A stretch of 64,000 bases of DNA, from contig JXTB01000198.1 in assembly GCA_002914805.1 (NCBI GenBank), positions 97,290 through 161,289 on the forward strand, written 5' to 3'. This stretch comes from Parasponia andersonii. Taxonomy: Eukaryota > Streptophyta > Magnoliopsida > Rosales > Cannabaceae. A program made the translations under genes and the position numbers. The notes beneath the pieces were generated by a model. The model had not been told where the DNA came from. It made no database searches and saw only the letters and a program-made list of their open reading frames with translations. Shown in pieces: positions 24,279 through 37,805 of this stretch. Within the stretch, counting starts at the first letter, position 1; each line of letters begins with the position of its first letter.

Positions 24279-26502
24279 TTCTTTTGTTCACCATAGCATT
24301 TATAGAAGCACAAATAATATATAGTTGTAAATCATTCTAAAAAATTCGAACTTCTATCAAAATTCTAAAAAATTCGAACTTCTATCAAATTTAACCTCTC
24401 TGATTGAATGTCAATGATTACTCTTGACATATAAAAGAAGACGAAACCCATATGAGAATCTGTGATTTTTCTAATTTCTAGGTTTGTAGATGAAAACCAT
24501 AGAACTATAGGTTTAGGATTGAATTTTGTTTTGAATCTGATATATTGAATGACGAATGGGCGAAGACCTTGCTAGAACTTTAGGATAGATATCTATTATA
24601 TACATAAACGAATTTGTAGTTTAATTAGAAGGAGACAAAAGATAAATATCGGCACAATTTTATAGGATTTCTAGCCCTAAATTGCTCACACATAACGAGT
24701 ATACTTATAATAATAGACAAACCAGTATGCTTATTTCTAGGTTATTCTTTAGGTCAGTTTTTATAAATACTAATAAAGTTTATATTATATACCTACTGAC
24801 TATGACTCGCATGGGATTAGATACAGTCTTGTTTCTTTTTCAGATGTCTAATAGTCAAGAATTTAGGAAGAGAAACACATTTTCCAAAGAATCGGAATCC
24901 TCGACGAGCTATGAGTCCGTAAATCTAGCAATTACATTGAGAGAGACCCCGAACCCGAAGTCGAGATTACCGGGATTAGGCGAGAAAGTCCCCGCATAAC
25001 AAATCTCCCAGAGGACCAACATTTTAATATGTTAAAGACGCACCTGAATACTTATTTGGTCATCAATACATAGAGGGTAATTGGTCCTTCGACGATATCA
25101 AATCTAATTGCACATGGCCAAAAATCAAAAAGATAAAGAAGCAGTACAACCTCAATCCGAAATGAAGATCCTTACCCCAATCGAGTTTAACCACCCTAAC
25201 ATTTCTCCACTCACATATGCGGTATTTATTGATGCCTTAATATGAACTGGAGTTCATCTCCCTCTTCATCTATACATACAATCCATAGTTGATTTTTACG
25301 GCGTCATTCTTTTCAATTAACAACCAATACGTATAGATAATAGGTTGACTATACATACTATACCATAAATGCAAACTAAGGATCCTTAGCCTAGAGAAGT
25401 TCGCATGGTTCTACTGCCTAAAGTTGAATCCCTCTGATGTAGGCTTTTATTGTACGTGTAAATGGTCAGGCTCTGATGCGAAGACCATTTCCAATGTTAG
25501 AAATAACATGGAAAACTGGAAGGATAGTTTCTTCCACTTTGAGTACGCCAAAAATGGATTTTTCCAGTACACTAATAAGTACTCACCCTATTATGCTCGC
25601 ATGATTCACCTTATTTATTCTAACACACTTTCTATGCTTTACAGCTAATAGAGTTAAGCAATCTGATCTGAATTTCGAACAGCTTCTTCGAGTTGGAAAG
25701 ATTAACTCACTCCCCAAAGAAGAATTTAATTGGAAGACCTTAGGAACAATAGAGAACCTACTTGCATCTGACTTCTTTCCTAAAGGTGCGAGCCTTCCAT
25801 CATCTGTGAACTGTTCCCACAGCACACCAAGTCCAAAAAAGAAATTGGCATGAAGTTCTAAGAAACAAAAGGTACCATCTTTAAGAACTTTCAACTCGAA
25901 GAAGCAAAAAGTGGAGCTTTTTTTTTTTTAAAAAAAATAGATGGTGTTGCAGCCTACTTCTTCTCAACAAGATTAGCCAACCCCGATACCTCCGACCATT
26001 GAAGGTAAAATCAGATCTTTTATCGCTGTTTAAATTTCTCATACTAACTATAATATCACTCCTTAGATATGACGAGGATAGGTAGTGGCATGTGAGCACC
26101 TCTCTCTACACTGAGTACTCATTCGAAATCGAAGACCCCTCGAGGGCACTCCCCTATCTAAAGAGATAGAGAAGGCAGACTCTTCAAAGTAAAGGAGGTT
26201 TTCCATTGATGACATTCGTTCAAGCTCAATTCCTCCTCCCCTAGTAACAAAAAAAGTGCATTCGGATTAGCTGAATAAACAGCCGGCATCATCTTCCTCC
26301 AGGACACCCAGCTAGGCTGATAGAGACAAAGAGTATCTCGCACTCCTCCAACAATTGCTGAAGAAGGCTAGCCTAAGTACAGCCTTTATCCATCACTTCA
26401 CTTCTGAGGAAGGCTGGGAAATGTTGAAGCATAGCCAGCCAATGTTGCATTTAGTGCTGGGATGTGAATGCTGGACAGTGTAAGTCCAAGTTACCCTTAG
26501 TT

Positions 26503-26549
<47 letters not shown>

Positions 26550-27064
26550 GAAGATCTCTCTGTTTCTAACTTCTTTATTATGGTTTAGACTACTGCAACT
26601 ACCGCACTGATGTACGACCCAGTCCTCGAATTCACTGAGAAAGAAGAAAAGGTCAAAGAAATGATTAAAGCATTCGAGGACTTGAAAAAGACTCATGAGG
26701 AAGAAAAGAACAACCTTAAATCTAAGAAAAAATAATTGTCAGAGGCCTTGGAAAGGTGAAATTGGAGAAGGAGCAGCTTGAAGAGCAGAACAAAGAGCTT
26801 AAGAAGACCATCTCTCAACATTCGGCTACAATCAAAGAGACTGGTCAAAGAAGTGGTCAAAACTTCAAGGCCACTAATGCCAAGGAACTTGAAGACAAAG
26901 CTAGAGACATTGCCACCTCAACAATTATTTACAACATATACTATGAGCATCCAGAGTTCGACTTCTCCTTTCTTGGCGAGGACATAGTCGAATTGGTTGA
27001 GAGTTGGAAAGCTGATGTGGCTATAGAAGAAGCTACGAATGGCAAAAAAGGTGCACCTACATAG
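24019..27064 (+). pseudogene. Antisense extra coding region of the Tat-type element, with promoter-like leader
   Basis: This region runs on the plus strand, opposite to gag-pol, between integrase and the 3' LTR. A TATAAAA box stands at 24019-24025. A CT-rich leader follows, with intron-like borders (AG|GTTGG at 24232, TTTTTCAG before the ATG at 24844). Coding-like segments follow: a Ser/Glu-rich start (SNSQEFRKRNTFSKESESST), a middle part (about 25.4-25.6 kb) with GFYCTCKWSGSDAKT and NWKDSFFHF, which recalls the plant 'putative gypsy type transposon' family (Pfam Transposase_28), and a coiled-coil-rich end (26756-27064, EKEQLEEQNKELKKTISQ, then YEHPEFDFSFLGEDI). Extra antisense ORFs at this position are known from Retand-like elements. 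It is a broken fossil. Family assignment is an inference. Confidence 0.6.
24340..24387 (+). repeat. Short tandem repeat, 27-bp unit
   Basis: AATTCTAAAAAATTCGAACT followed by TCTATCA occurs twice in succession near 24335-24388, inside the leader of the antisense region. Confidence 0.8.
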
Positions 27065-29059
27065 TAATTTAATTTTTTTTGGGGTAAAATTAAAGACAAA
27101 TGCGAGCTTATATTTATGAAATTGTTTTATTCCTACAAAACAATGTAAGAACACATCGCATAATAATATATGAATGCATGTATAATTTAACCAAGTAGTC
27201 AATCACAAAGTTACAGATCGATATGCTAATACGATTCGAATCCAACTAACTTAAAATGAATTTAATGCATTATGATAAGTTAGGTCACTTAAGAAAAACA
27301 ACGAGCGTAAGTGATGCAAACTCAACATTTGTTTTTCAAAAGAACCATGTCAAAATAGAGTTTATAGCAATACATCACATCAGACTATAGATACTTTGCA
27401 TAGTCAATTTTTTGTTCGAGGAGGGATGTCATGTAATACGACATTCTAAGGCACGAAGCGAAGAGAAAATCCTAAGATTTTTAGAAATTTTAGAAATTTG
27501 ACGATCCAAAATTCCAACCCTCCAAATGAATATTTGTATAGTTTTATTAGGAAGCAAGTAGGAGAGAATAATTTGATCCCACTGTCTTCTGAGTTTTATA
27601 GTATTCAAGGACAGCCATAAAACTATAAAAGATAAACCAATAAAAAGAAATTATACGAAAAATTGAAGATATAATTTGAAGACAAGTATGAAGAGAGAAC
27701 TGAAGAAATAATGTATTGATAATTTCGAATGATAAATAACAAAATTTACTTCCTAGGTCATTGAAGCTATATGAAGATACATATGAAGATTTTTACTTAT
27801 AAAAATGACGAAGTTGTTCTGTATTCTAAGAATGCTCGATCTTTTAGCCTCTAATGCAAGCTAACTTATATGTTCCAGATTGCATGATGACGTCAATGAC
27901 ATATGGTCCTTCCCAAGAAGATCTAAATATACCAGTACCTTCCCAAGAAGGTCGAAAAATAAGATCACCAATGTCAAATTGTCTATTTTTGACTTTTGAA
28001 TTGTAATACTAGGCAGTACTCTGTTAGTATGATGTAACTTGTAGTTGATACCACTTGCACTTTTCCTCTAAAAGATCAAGCTCAGTTCTCATCAATACAT
28101 CATTCTAATCTTAATCATAAATAGGTCGTTGTAAGGAGCTCGCACAAATTTCAACTAGAACCATTGATTCATATCTATAAGCTAAAGACAATGGACTTTC
28201 TCCAATAGTAGTTCGTTGAGTGGTGTATTAAGTTCATAATACTTCTAGAAGTATGTCTGGCCAAGCTCTCTTATGTTCTTCAAGCTCTATTTTCAAGTTC
28301 TATTTAAGTAACTTATTTATAGCTTTGACCTGACCATTGGCTTGTAGATAAACAACAGTAAAAAAGCTTTTCTTAATGCCTTAGTTATCACAGAAGTTGC
28401 GAAACTAATCTTAGTCGAATTGTTTCCTATTATCAGAAACTATAGTGTGCAGTACACTATATCGGCTATCATCTTCTTCATGGAAATAGTACTTAAGGCT
28501 TCGACTTTTGTCTATTTGATGAAATGATCGATTGCAACCACTATATACTTCAATCCACCATGTGCCAATGGGAGCATTCCAATAATATCAATTCACTATA
28601 CTACAAATAGCCATAGACTAGTCATCAAAGTAAAGAACATGAGGTGATCTAGGAATCGTTACAAACTTTTGACATTTATCGCATCTCCTGGCAAATTCTA
28701 TAACATCTTTCTTCAAGGTAGGCTAAAAATACCCTTGTCTGAGAGATTTGTTCGTAAGTGCATGCCCCCCAGAATGATTTCTATATATCAATTCATGAAT
28801 TTCCCTTATAATGTAGTGTACTTTTTCTTCATTAACACATAACAATAATGGCGAGCTAAAACTTCTCCAATAGAACTTCCTATCATAGATGATATAATGA
28901 GTTACTTTCATTCGAAGTCGCTTTGTATCGTCTTTATTTTTAGGAAGGTTGTTACCTTGTACATACTTCATTATAGGGTCTATCCATGAAGGTTTCTGGT
29001 CAACTGGCATCATTACTTGAGGCTCTACTTTGATATTTGGTCTTACGAGAAATTTGATC

Positions 29060-31179
29060 TGTGATGCCCAAGATTCTCACATACATAATAAGCCATTAAT
29101 AAACATATTCATATTGCATACTTTCATGGTAAATTACTCATTCTGATTGTTAAATGATCTGTATTATTGTACTAATATTTGTGGAAGGGCTCCCATGCAG
29201 TGTAAAGGCTTAGTACTCTCAGAGAGAGAGAGCTTGGTGTGTGAAAGGGACAAAGAATACATTTATGAATAGTAATACTATATGAACATGCATTAAAATC
29301 ATATCTATTGATAACTTGGTCAAATAGTAGTTTTTCGGTAAAATGTATTTTTCACGCTTTTCGGAGCCAAATTGATTGTGCGTTTAAAACTTCAAATAGC
29401 TTTTAATTAATGTATAGAAACTATTTCTAGCATTTTCCAAAATGTTGGTTTCAGGTAAGCACGAGGTGGCAGTTCCTGTACTGAACTGTGTTTAATTACA
29501 CTAAGCTAGCTTAGATTAAGCTTAATCGCGTAATGTCATCTTTGTGCACTCTAATAATTAGGCATTGATACTTTGTTTGCATTATTANNNNNNNNNNNNN
29601 NNNNNNNNNNNNNNNNNNNNNNNNNNNNNNNNNNNNNNNNNNNNNNNNNNNNNNNNNNNNNNNNNNNNNNNNNNNNNNNNNNNNNNNNNNNNNNNNNNNN
29701 NNNNNNNNNNNNNNNNNNNNNNNNNNNNNNNNNNNNNNNNNNNNNNNNNNNNNNNNNNNNNNNNNNNNNNNNNNNNNNNNNNNNNNNNNNNNNNNNNNNN
29801 NNNNNNNNNNNNNNNNNNNNNNNNNNNNNNNNNNNNNNNNNNNNNNNNNNNNNNNNNNNNNNNNNNNNNNNNNNNNNNNNNNNNNNNNNNNNNNNNNNNN
29901 NNNNNNNNNNNNNNNNNNNNNNNNNNNNNNNNNNNNNNNNNNNNNNNNNNNNNNNNNNNNNNNNNNNNNNNNNNNNNNNNNNNNNNNNNNNNNNNNNNNN
30001 NNNNNNNNNNNNNNNNNNNNNNNNNNNNNNNNNNNNNNNNNNNNNNNNNNNNNNNNNNNNNNNNNNNNNNNNNNNNNNNNNNNNNNNNNNNNNNNNNNNN
30101 NNNNNNNNNNNNNNNNNNNNNNNNNNNNNNNNNNNNNNNNNNNNNNNNNNNNNNNNNNNNNNNNNNNNNNNNNNNNNNNNNNNNNNNNNNNNNNNNNNNN
30201 NNNNNNNNNNNNNNNNNNNNNNNNNNNNNNNNNNNNNNNNNNNNNNNNNNNNNNNNNNNNNNNNNNNNNNNNNNNNNNNNNNNNNNNNNNNNNNNNNNNN
30301 NNNNNNNNNNNNNNNNNNNNNNNNNNNNNNNNNNNNNNNNNNNNNNNNNNNNNNNNNNNNNNNNNNNNNNNNNNNNNNNNNNNNNNNNNNNNNNNNNNNN
30401 NNNNNNNNNNNNNNNNNNNNNNNNNNNNNNNNNNNNNNNNNNNNNNNNNNNNNNNNNNNNNNNNNNNNNNNNNNNNNNNNNNNNNNNNNNNNNNNNNNNN
30501 NNNNNNNNNNNNNNNNNNNNNNNNNNNNNNNNNNNNNNNNNNNNNNNNNNNNNNNNNNNNNNNNNNNNNNNNNNNNNNNNGGGAACACTCTGACGGCGGT
30601 ATGGGGTGGACCTCTGCTGTACACAGAGGGGATTTTCTGGGGCTCGAGACCTCCATATTGCTCATGATACGTTATATGCTCTCTGAGTGGCTCAGTATGC
30701 GATTCACGGTCTTGTCAGGCAATACAATATACACAGGGATCCCAATCATATAGTTATCTATTCTCTGTCATGTGCACTCTGCATCTGCATATGTTACTTA
30801 CTGAGTTTTATACTCATTAATATTCTTATATTGCAGAAGCTACGGATAATATGTGAATTGGAGGAGGAGCGCTGACTTTCTGACCGCGGCTTGTGTATAT
30901 GAGCATTTTGACGCTGTGGTTTTCTAATAGACGCTTTTGTACCTATTTTGTGTGTGTACATTATGTAAATTTCATGAGAGGCCCACTTTGAGAGGGTGTA
31001 TATATGTATATATTGCAGTATGTATAAATATGAGTGGAGTATTCCTTTTCTTCCAAAAAGTTTAAAAGTTTTAATTTTCCCCGATTTTATCAGTTCTAAG
31101 TCGAGTAGTGTCTCCCGATCTCACTAAATATTTATACAAATACCCTTACGTACGTGTGTGGGATGGGGGGGATGTTACA
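29060..31179 (+). mobile_element. Solo LTR (family B) nested in the Tat element, with perfect target duplication and internal gap
   Basis: It starts TGTGATGCCCAAGATTCTCA at 29060 and ends GGGGGATGTTACA at 31179. It is flanked by TGATC on both sides (29055-29059 and 31180-31184). The middle (29588-30580) is 993 unknown bases. If that gap size is right, the unit is about 2.1 kb and a solo LTR; if the gap is larger, a full element could be hidden in it. It interrupts the host element between its RNase H and integrase regions. The end sequences resemble chromoviral Gypsy LTRs (inference). Orientation is assumed from the beginning/ending style shared with family A. Confidence 0.8.
29588..30580. 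other. Assembly gap (993 N)
   Basis: A run of N, so nothing can be read. Open frames crossing it are artefacts. Its position inside a repeat suggests the assembler failed on a multi-copy LTR. Single N bases also occur at 11588, 36506, 53128 and 61044. Confidence 1.
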
Positions 31180-34100
31180 TGATCGGTACCATCTTTAATA
31201 ATTTAGCGTCTTTTTTCGAGGCTAATCTAGCTAGAGCATCTACTTGAGTATTTTTTAGTGCAAGGGAGGAGTTGAATACTATAAGTAGTAAATGTCAAGA
31301 ACAGTCTCTGCAACTCCTATAAATAAGCTAGTATCTTCTTTCCTCTAGATTAGTAATCGCCAATCACTTGATAGACGACTAACTGGGAGTCATTGTATGC
31401 GTCGATCATTTCAACCCTTATTTCTTTTGCGAACTTGAGTCCAGCTATTAATACCTCGTACTCTACTTCATTATTCGATGCTGGAAATCTGAAGTGAAGT
31501 GCACAATAGCTATTATGTCTCTCTGGACTAATTAGCATCAAACTCGCACCGGCACCATTCTTGTTTGACAACACATCAACATAGAGTTTTTACAATTTGG
31601 TTAGATTTATGGCAGGTTTTTCAATTACTTCTATCAAAAGATCGACATTATAAGTGAACTCTTCAATAAAATCTATGAGAGCTTGATTCTTGATCACAAT
31701 TCGAGATCAAAAATTAACGTCGAATTGACTCAACTCGATCGCCTGCTTAAGTAATCGTCCAGACACCTCAGGCTTTTGCAAAACTTGTTTCAAGAAACGT
31801 TTGTAAAAACCTCGATAGAGTGTGCATGAAAATATGGTCGAAGCTTCTTAGATGTGATGACAAGTGCTAATACCAATTTCTTCATCTTTGGATATCTCGT
31901 TTCGATATCGAGTAGTCTTTTGCTTACATAATATACAGGTCGATGTACAATATCTACTCGAATTAACATAGCACTTGTCGCATACTTGGAAACTACGAGG
32001 TATAAGTAGAACTTTTCTTCCGGATTTGGTTTTGACAAGAGTGGAGGAGAACACAAGTGTCTCTTCAACTCTTGAAACGAATGCTTGTACTTCTCAGTTT
32101 ACTTAAATTTCTTCGAAAACTTCAACACTTCGAAGAATAGTTGGTATTTATCAGTTAATCTTAACATAAATTGGCTTAGTGTAGCCATTTTCCTACCAGG
32201 CTCTGCACGTATTTGGGTTTGTGAGGTGACTTATATCAATCAGTACTTGGATCTTTTGAGGATTGGCTTCGATACCTCACTGATTGACCATGAATCTAAG
32301 AGACTTCCCAGATCCTACCCCAAACACACACTTCTTGGGGTTCAACTTTATCTAATTCTTTCGAAGAATTTTGTATATCTCCTCAAGATGTTTGACACGA
32401 TCTTTTGCTTTCTTCAACTTCACCAACATATCATCAATGTACACCTCCATTGTGTTGCTAATTTGTTTCTAAACGTTATATTGATAAAGGCATTGATAAG
32501 GTACTCCTGCGTCGATGAGTCCGAAGGGTATTTTCTTATAATAATATAATCCTTGATCAGTGATGAATGAGGTATACTCTTCATCCAACTCATACATAAG
32601 GATTTAATTTTATTTAGAATACTCGTCTATAAAACTTAGCATATCATGCCCAGACGTTGTATCTACAAGCTAGTTAATCCTTGGAAATGGAAAGTTAGCA
32701 TTCGGGTATACTTTGTTGAGATCTGTAAAGTCAATACATGTTCTCCATTTTCCATTAAGTTTCTTCACCAAAACTGGATTTGAAAGCCAGTTCAGATAAA
32801 ATGATTCCTTGATAAATCTGATCTCGAGTAGCTTCTTGACCTTCTCCTTTAATGCAACATAGCTTTCTGGATCCATTGCCCTTCTTTTTTATTGTACGGG
32901 CTTATTTGAAGTATCAATATTGAGACAATGGCATATAACATTTGGATCAATACCCACCATATCCGAATATTGCCATATGAAGACATCCAAGTTCGCTTTT
33001 AGAAATGCAACCATTGCAGCTCGTACGGGTTAATGAAGCTTCACTCCGATTTTTAAAACTTTTGAAGACTCATCGATTGACAAATCTTCCAAGTCTTAAA
33101 TGGGTCCAGTCTTGACCTCTCTATCAATTTCTCGTGGGTCAAGGTTTTCGATTGACATTTTTCTTGACGATTCTATTTATAGTTGGGCTATCATTGTGTG
33201 AGATGTTATATTTCTCATTGCAAGCTTTAAAGAATTGTTATAATAGGACCGCGAGTCATATTGGTTGCCTCGTACTTCACCTACTCATGTTGAGTTAGGA
33301 ACTTCATGGCGAGATCATAAATTGAAGTGACTACTTGAAGTTCCCTTAGAGTTGGTATTCCTATTACAACATTGAATGCTAATGGGTAATCTATCACCAA
33401 AAATTGAGTCTTTACCGTTGAAACTCTAGGATAAGTACTAACATTCACCATCAACACGATCATACCACTCAACATTATGGTGTTGCCAGTGAATCCATAG
33501 AGTAGAGTGACAGCATGTTTTAAATCGCTATCACTCAATCCTATCTTTTTGAAGGCATCATAGTATAAGATGTCGATAGTACTCCTCTTATCGACTAATA
33601 CTCGCTATAGTTGTGTGCTCCTATAATTGATTTTGATGACAAGTGCATTGGTATGTGATTAATGGACCTCCCTCGCATCCTGCTATATAAAGATAATGTC
33701 CATGTCTGGTACCTGTTGAAGCTTCTGTGGTTGCTACTTGAGGTGCATAACATTAGTCAATGGCTATTGTCAAGCTTCCCGTGCATACTTATCTTGTGCC
33801 TTCCTTAAATCTCCTCCTACATGCAGTCCTCCAAAGATGGTTGTTCATACTTCACGTTGAATCTCGGGAGGTATTTGTTGGTTTTCTTCTCTCTTTTCAT
33901 TGTTTTGCCTGGTATACTACTGTAGTTACCCTTCTTTAATTAATCTTTCGATCTCATCTTTCAGGGTATATCAGTTATCGGTATCGTGTCTAATATTATT
34001 GTGATATCGGCAGAACTTGTTAGGATCATGGTTAGCTCTATCCCATTTTATTGGCTCGGGTTGATGATATCGCTCCTGTTGATTTGTGATCACATAAATA

Positions 34101-35064
34101 TGATCTATGGGTGCACTCAGATCGATATAGTTGTTGAATCGTAAGGGAGCCCTTAGAATCTCTTGTTTCTTTGGCTCAGGCAACTTTTCAGCTGGTTGCT
34201 CATTTTTCCTCTTTTTTGACTTCTTATTATTAGTTGTTGTGGTCGCATATTTGGTCATGTCTTTTCCTTATTCCTTCTTTGTCTTGTGAAGATTTTTGCT
34301 AGAAAATTCCACCCTTAGATGTCGACCAGCTCTTTGATAGAAGTCCTCAAAAATCCTACATTCTTGCTCCAACAACTTTTCCCAGAGTTTAGTCTCTAGT
34401 CACACTCTGGCCTCATTAAAATTAAGACTCTTCCTTCGGGTAGGTTGTTGACTTTTGCTAACTCTGAAGTGAAATAGTTGAGATATGATCGTAGAGATTC
34501 CTCTGGACCTTGACAAATAACAGATAAGCTGAATAGAGGAACAATAAAGTTCTTTACAGTCTAAAATTATCTTAAGAATGCAGTCTAAAACTGCTACCAA
34601 GATGAGATCGAACTAGGCTGAAGTCATCGAAACTACTTCTTTACTACACCTGTGAGGGTTACAATAAAACATCTACAACATATGAGGCTGTCGACCCAGT
34701 AGAGCTCCATCAGGTTATTGAAGTGATCTATATAGTCCTGTGGATTAGTTTTCCTATCAAAAGTGTTTATAGCAGGAAGTTTGAATCCAATAAGTAATGT
34801 GAAAGTTAACACTTTTTCGATGAATGGCGATTGACGATATCTATACGCGAGTTCATTATCCTATCTAGCAAGTGCATCTAATGCAATCCTTACATTGTGA
34901 ATATCAATGTTAGGAGGAAGTGCATTGTCTCTTGCTGATGGTAGGGGTGTTCTTTGGTCACTATTATCACGATATAAGACAGGTTAGTTAGATAGGGTCT
35001 ATAGCGACCTTTGTAAAGATTATGCTAAAATAGTTTGACGTGATGGGTTCCGTCATTATGATGC

Positions 35065-37144
35065 TGTCACGACTCAAAATCCAGGCCAATGGCAGAAGAG
35101 GAATTTCACAAAGGTGAGAAATTCTTTGATTTATTTGAAAAGTGTCAAAATTTCTAATTTTTATAAAATGGTCCATTTAAATAAAATAATTCGAATTTCA
35201 TCCCGTGAACCACTCCCACAGTTCGTATACACCATTAAACATAGATCGAATAATTATTTAAAAACGCGAAATCAAATATAGTTTCAAGCAACATCAACAT
35301 CCATAACGAAACTCAAATCCTAGAATGGCATACATAAGTTCAGAGACAAAATAGAAAGCAGTAAATCTTGGTTCAATGCTAATACAAACAATCCAAACAC
35401 CAAGACGACAAGCTTCTAGCATTACCAAGAGACGAACTGCAATCAAGATGACCTTTTACTCCTCTTGATCACTGAGATCGCACTAGACACCACCTGAGGA
35501 AGAAGATAGGAGAGTGAACATAAAATGCCCAGTAGAAAAAATAATTATCCGGTCGAAAATATTTTAGTGATGGAGAATTCCTGCATGGTTAGTTTAATCC
35601 AAAACATACATATACATATAATCCAAACTGGAAATCCATATATATATTTATAAAAACAGTGTAATCAAAACCATTCAATCCATATGCACATGGCACAAAT
35701 TAACCCATACCCATGAGCTCTCATCCTCTCATCTGTGGAAACCCAGGATGATGGCACTAAATATACCTAACAGCCTGCCTGATACCTAAGCTCATACCCG
35801 GAGGGGACACCCATGTGTCGCCTACCAAACCTGGAGGGGTAATCGAATTGCCTACGCCTACCAAATGGGGAGGTAATCAGACACACAGCGCCACTCAATA
35901 AACCCACCGAATTACCGACGGTGGGGCACGCAGTGCCGCTCTGTAAACCCACGATACTAACACGGTACTCATGTATGATCCTATGACACGTGCAATACAA
36001 AACTAAAGTGTGAAAATAATCATGCTTTAGTTTTTTGGTAAAATCAGCATACTAGGTTTTTATAGAAAAACGGGCAGCATAATGGTCCTATTTTTAATAT
36101 ACCCAAAATAACCTGCACTCAGAAAATTCCCAGAGTAATACAATATATATCTCATACAACTAATTCCCATCATAGATATTTAAATAGTCTAGAAATCACA
36201 TTTGTTCTCATATATTGCAGAAAGTAAGTTTTATTTGAAAATGATTTAAAACAAAGGTAATTGAATCCTTACCTCGCTCAAATAGCAATACTACGCTATT
36301 GAATCCTCAAGGTATTATTGATGATCACCCAAAGGATCGGGTACCAATTATAAGCCCTCGATCGTCCTCTTGTGAAAAATAAACTTCTCACCGGAGCTTC
36401 AATTTTATAAACGGATCTCTTCGCTGAATTCTTAGTACCCAAAATAGCTAGGTTAGACATATAACTTGTCCAATTCGAGTCCGGGCCCACACCGGGCCGG
36501 TGGCANTTTATTTTCTGAGTACAATCCAAAAATGACAATAAAAACACAATCCAACGGCCGGATCAAAAGTCAAACTTAAACTCAAAATATCCAAAAATGG
36601 CAACTTTCAATCCGGGCAAAATGGGGTTGAGATATATATACCTTGATGATCTTTGCAACGAGACGAATCCAACGGGACCAGTTGGAGGTCGAATGGTGGT
36701 CGGAATCGTTGCCGGCGACCAAAAATCTGATTCGGGCCTCTAGGAGCTTTTCCGGCATTGCAGGCGATGATGGCAATTGGGGTCGGGCGGCGCGGCTTCG
36801 ATGTCGCACGGGGAGGCTTCGCCGATCGTTGCGCGGGCAAACGACGGCGGCGGCGGCTCCTACGGCGATCTGATGTCGACGGGCAGAGAGAGAGATCCGA
36901 GAGAGAGAGAGAGAGAGATAGGAAAAAAAAAAAGGACGAGGCACGTGGCCCTGTCTTATAAGGCTGTGCAATTTTTCAAAAATTGCACATAAATCCCCAA
37001 AATTTTAAATTATTTTCAAATCAGTCCCCTAAAAATTATAATTTAGTCCTTATGCACAAAATTTTTGCAAATTAATCCTCCTAATATTTTATCTGGAAAA
37101 TTGGTAAAATGTCCAAATTACCCTCCCAAAATCTGGGTTTTACA
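35065..37144 (-). mobile_element. Solo LTR, family A copy 2 (reverse), with perfect target duplication
   Basis: On the plus strand it runs TGTCACGACTCAAAATCCAG to CCCAAAATCTGGGTTTTACA, the reverse complement of the 3770-5971 unit. It is flanked by GATGC on both sides (35060-35064 and 37145-37149). It interrupts the gag region of the Tat-type element. Like copy 1 it carries a CT/GA repeat (about 36886-36920) and a GC-rich block (about 36700-36880). No internal region remains. Confidence 0.9.
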
Positions 37145-37805
37145 GATGCGATGTGGATCGTTTATGACTACATCTTTGATGTCATTGTTCTATATGTTAT
37201 CTTAGGTTTGTGGAGTTTTACTTTGGCTATTAATTCTTTCGAAAACACTTCTCGATTGATGGTTTTGCTCATTACTTAGATAATCACAGTTGACAAGAGC
37301 TCTCCTTGAGGGTTGTCTATGATCATAGTCAGTACTTAAACTTCTAGTACCAGATTCCTATGATAAGTCTACAGCTTTTTCTTTTTTCTTAGAAGTGCAA
37401 TCTATATGGCAATCCTGATGGGTTATAGTTTGGTCGCGATTTCCCATCTCCTAGATCTAGATCCTTCTTTCTAGCTGTCGGGCAGAGCAATCTTGGGATG
37501 TTCATATTGTGGTGGAGTGACCACTTGTTCTTCAGTAAGTCACCTCAGATAATCATTGATTTGATTGATGATTTGCTGAAGATTTGTAAGAGTACCTTCC
37601 ATATGATCTTGTCTCTGGACGATATTCTCTTCAGGTGTAGTCACAACTGGTTGATCCTGAGCAAAATCGATCTGTGCAGTAGTATTATTTTGAGGTTGAT
37701 TTTAGCTAACTCTAGCATTCCTGGTAGTGTTTCTGGTATTTATCATTATTGAAGAAGCAAAATTGATGAACAATTTGTTGGAATAGCCCTCCTTCTAGCG
37801 TTAAT

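Noticed and set aside
29511-30667. Four long open frames of 340-380 codons across 29.5-30.7 kb, both strands
   Set aside because: They consist almost entirely of unknown bases in the assembly gap and carry no information.
36582-36992. Open frames on both strands at 36.6-37.0 kb
   Set aside because: Same block in the second copy of the LTR; not a host gene.
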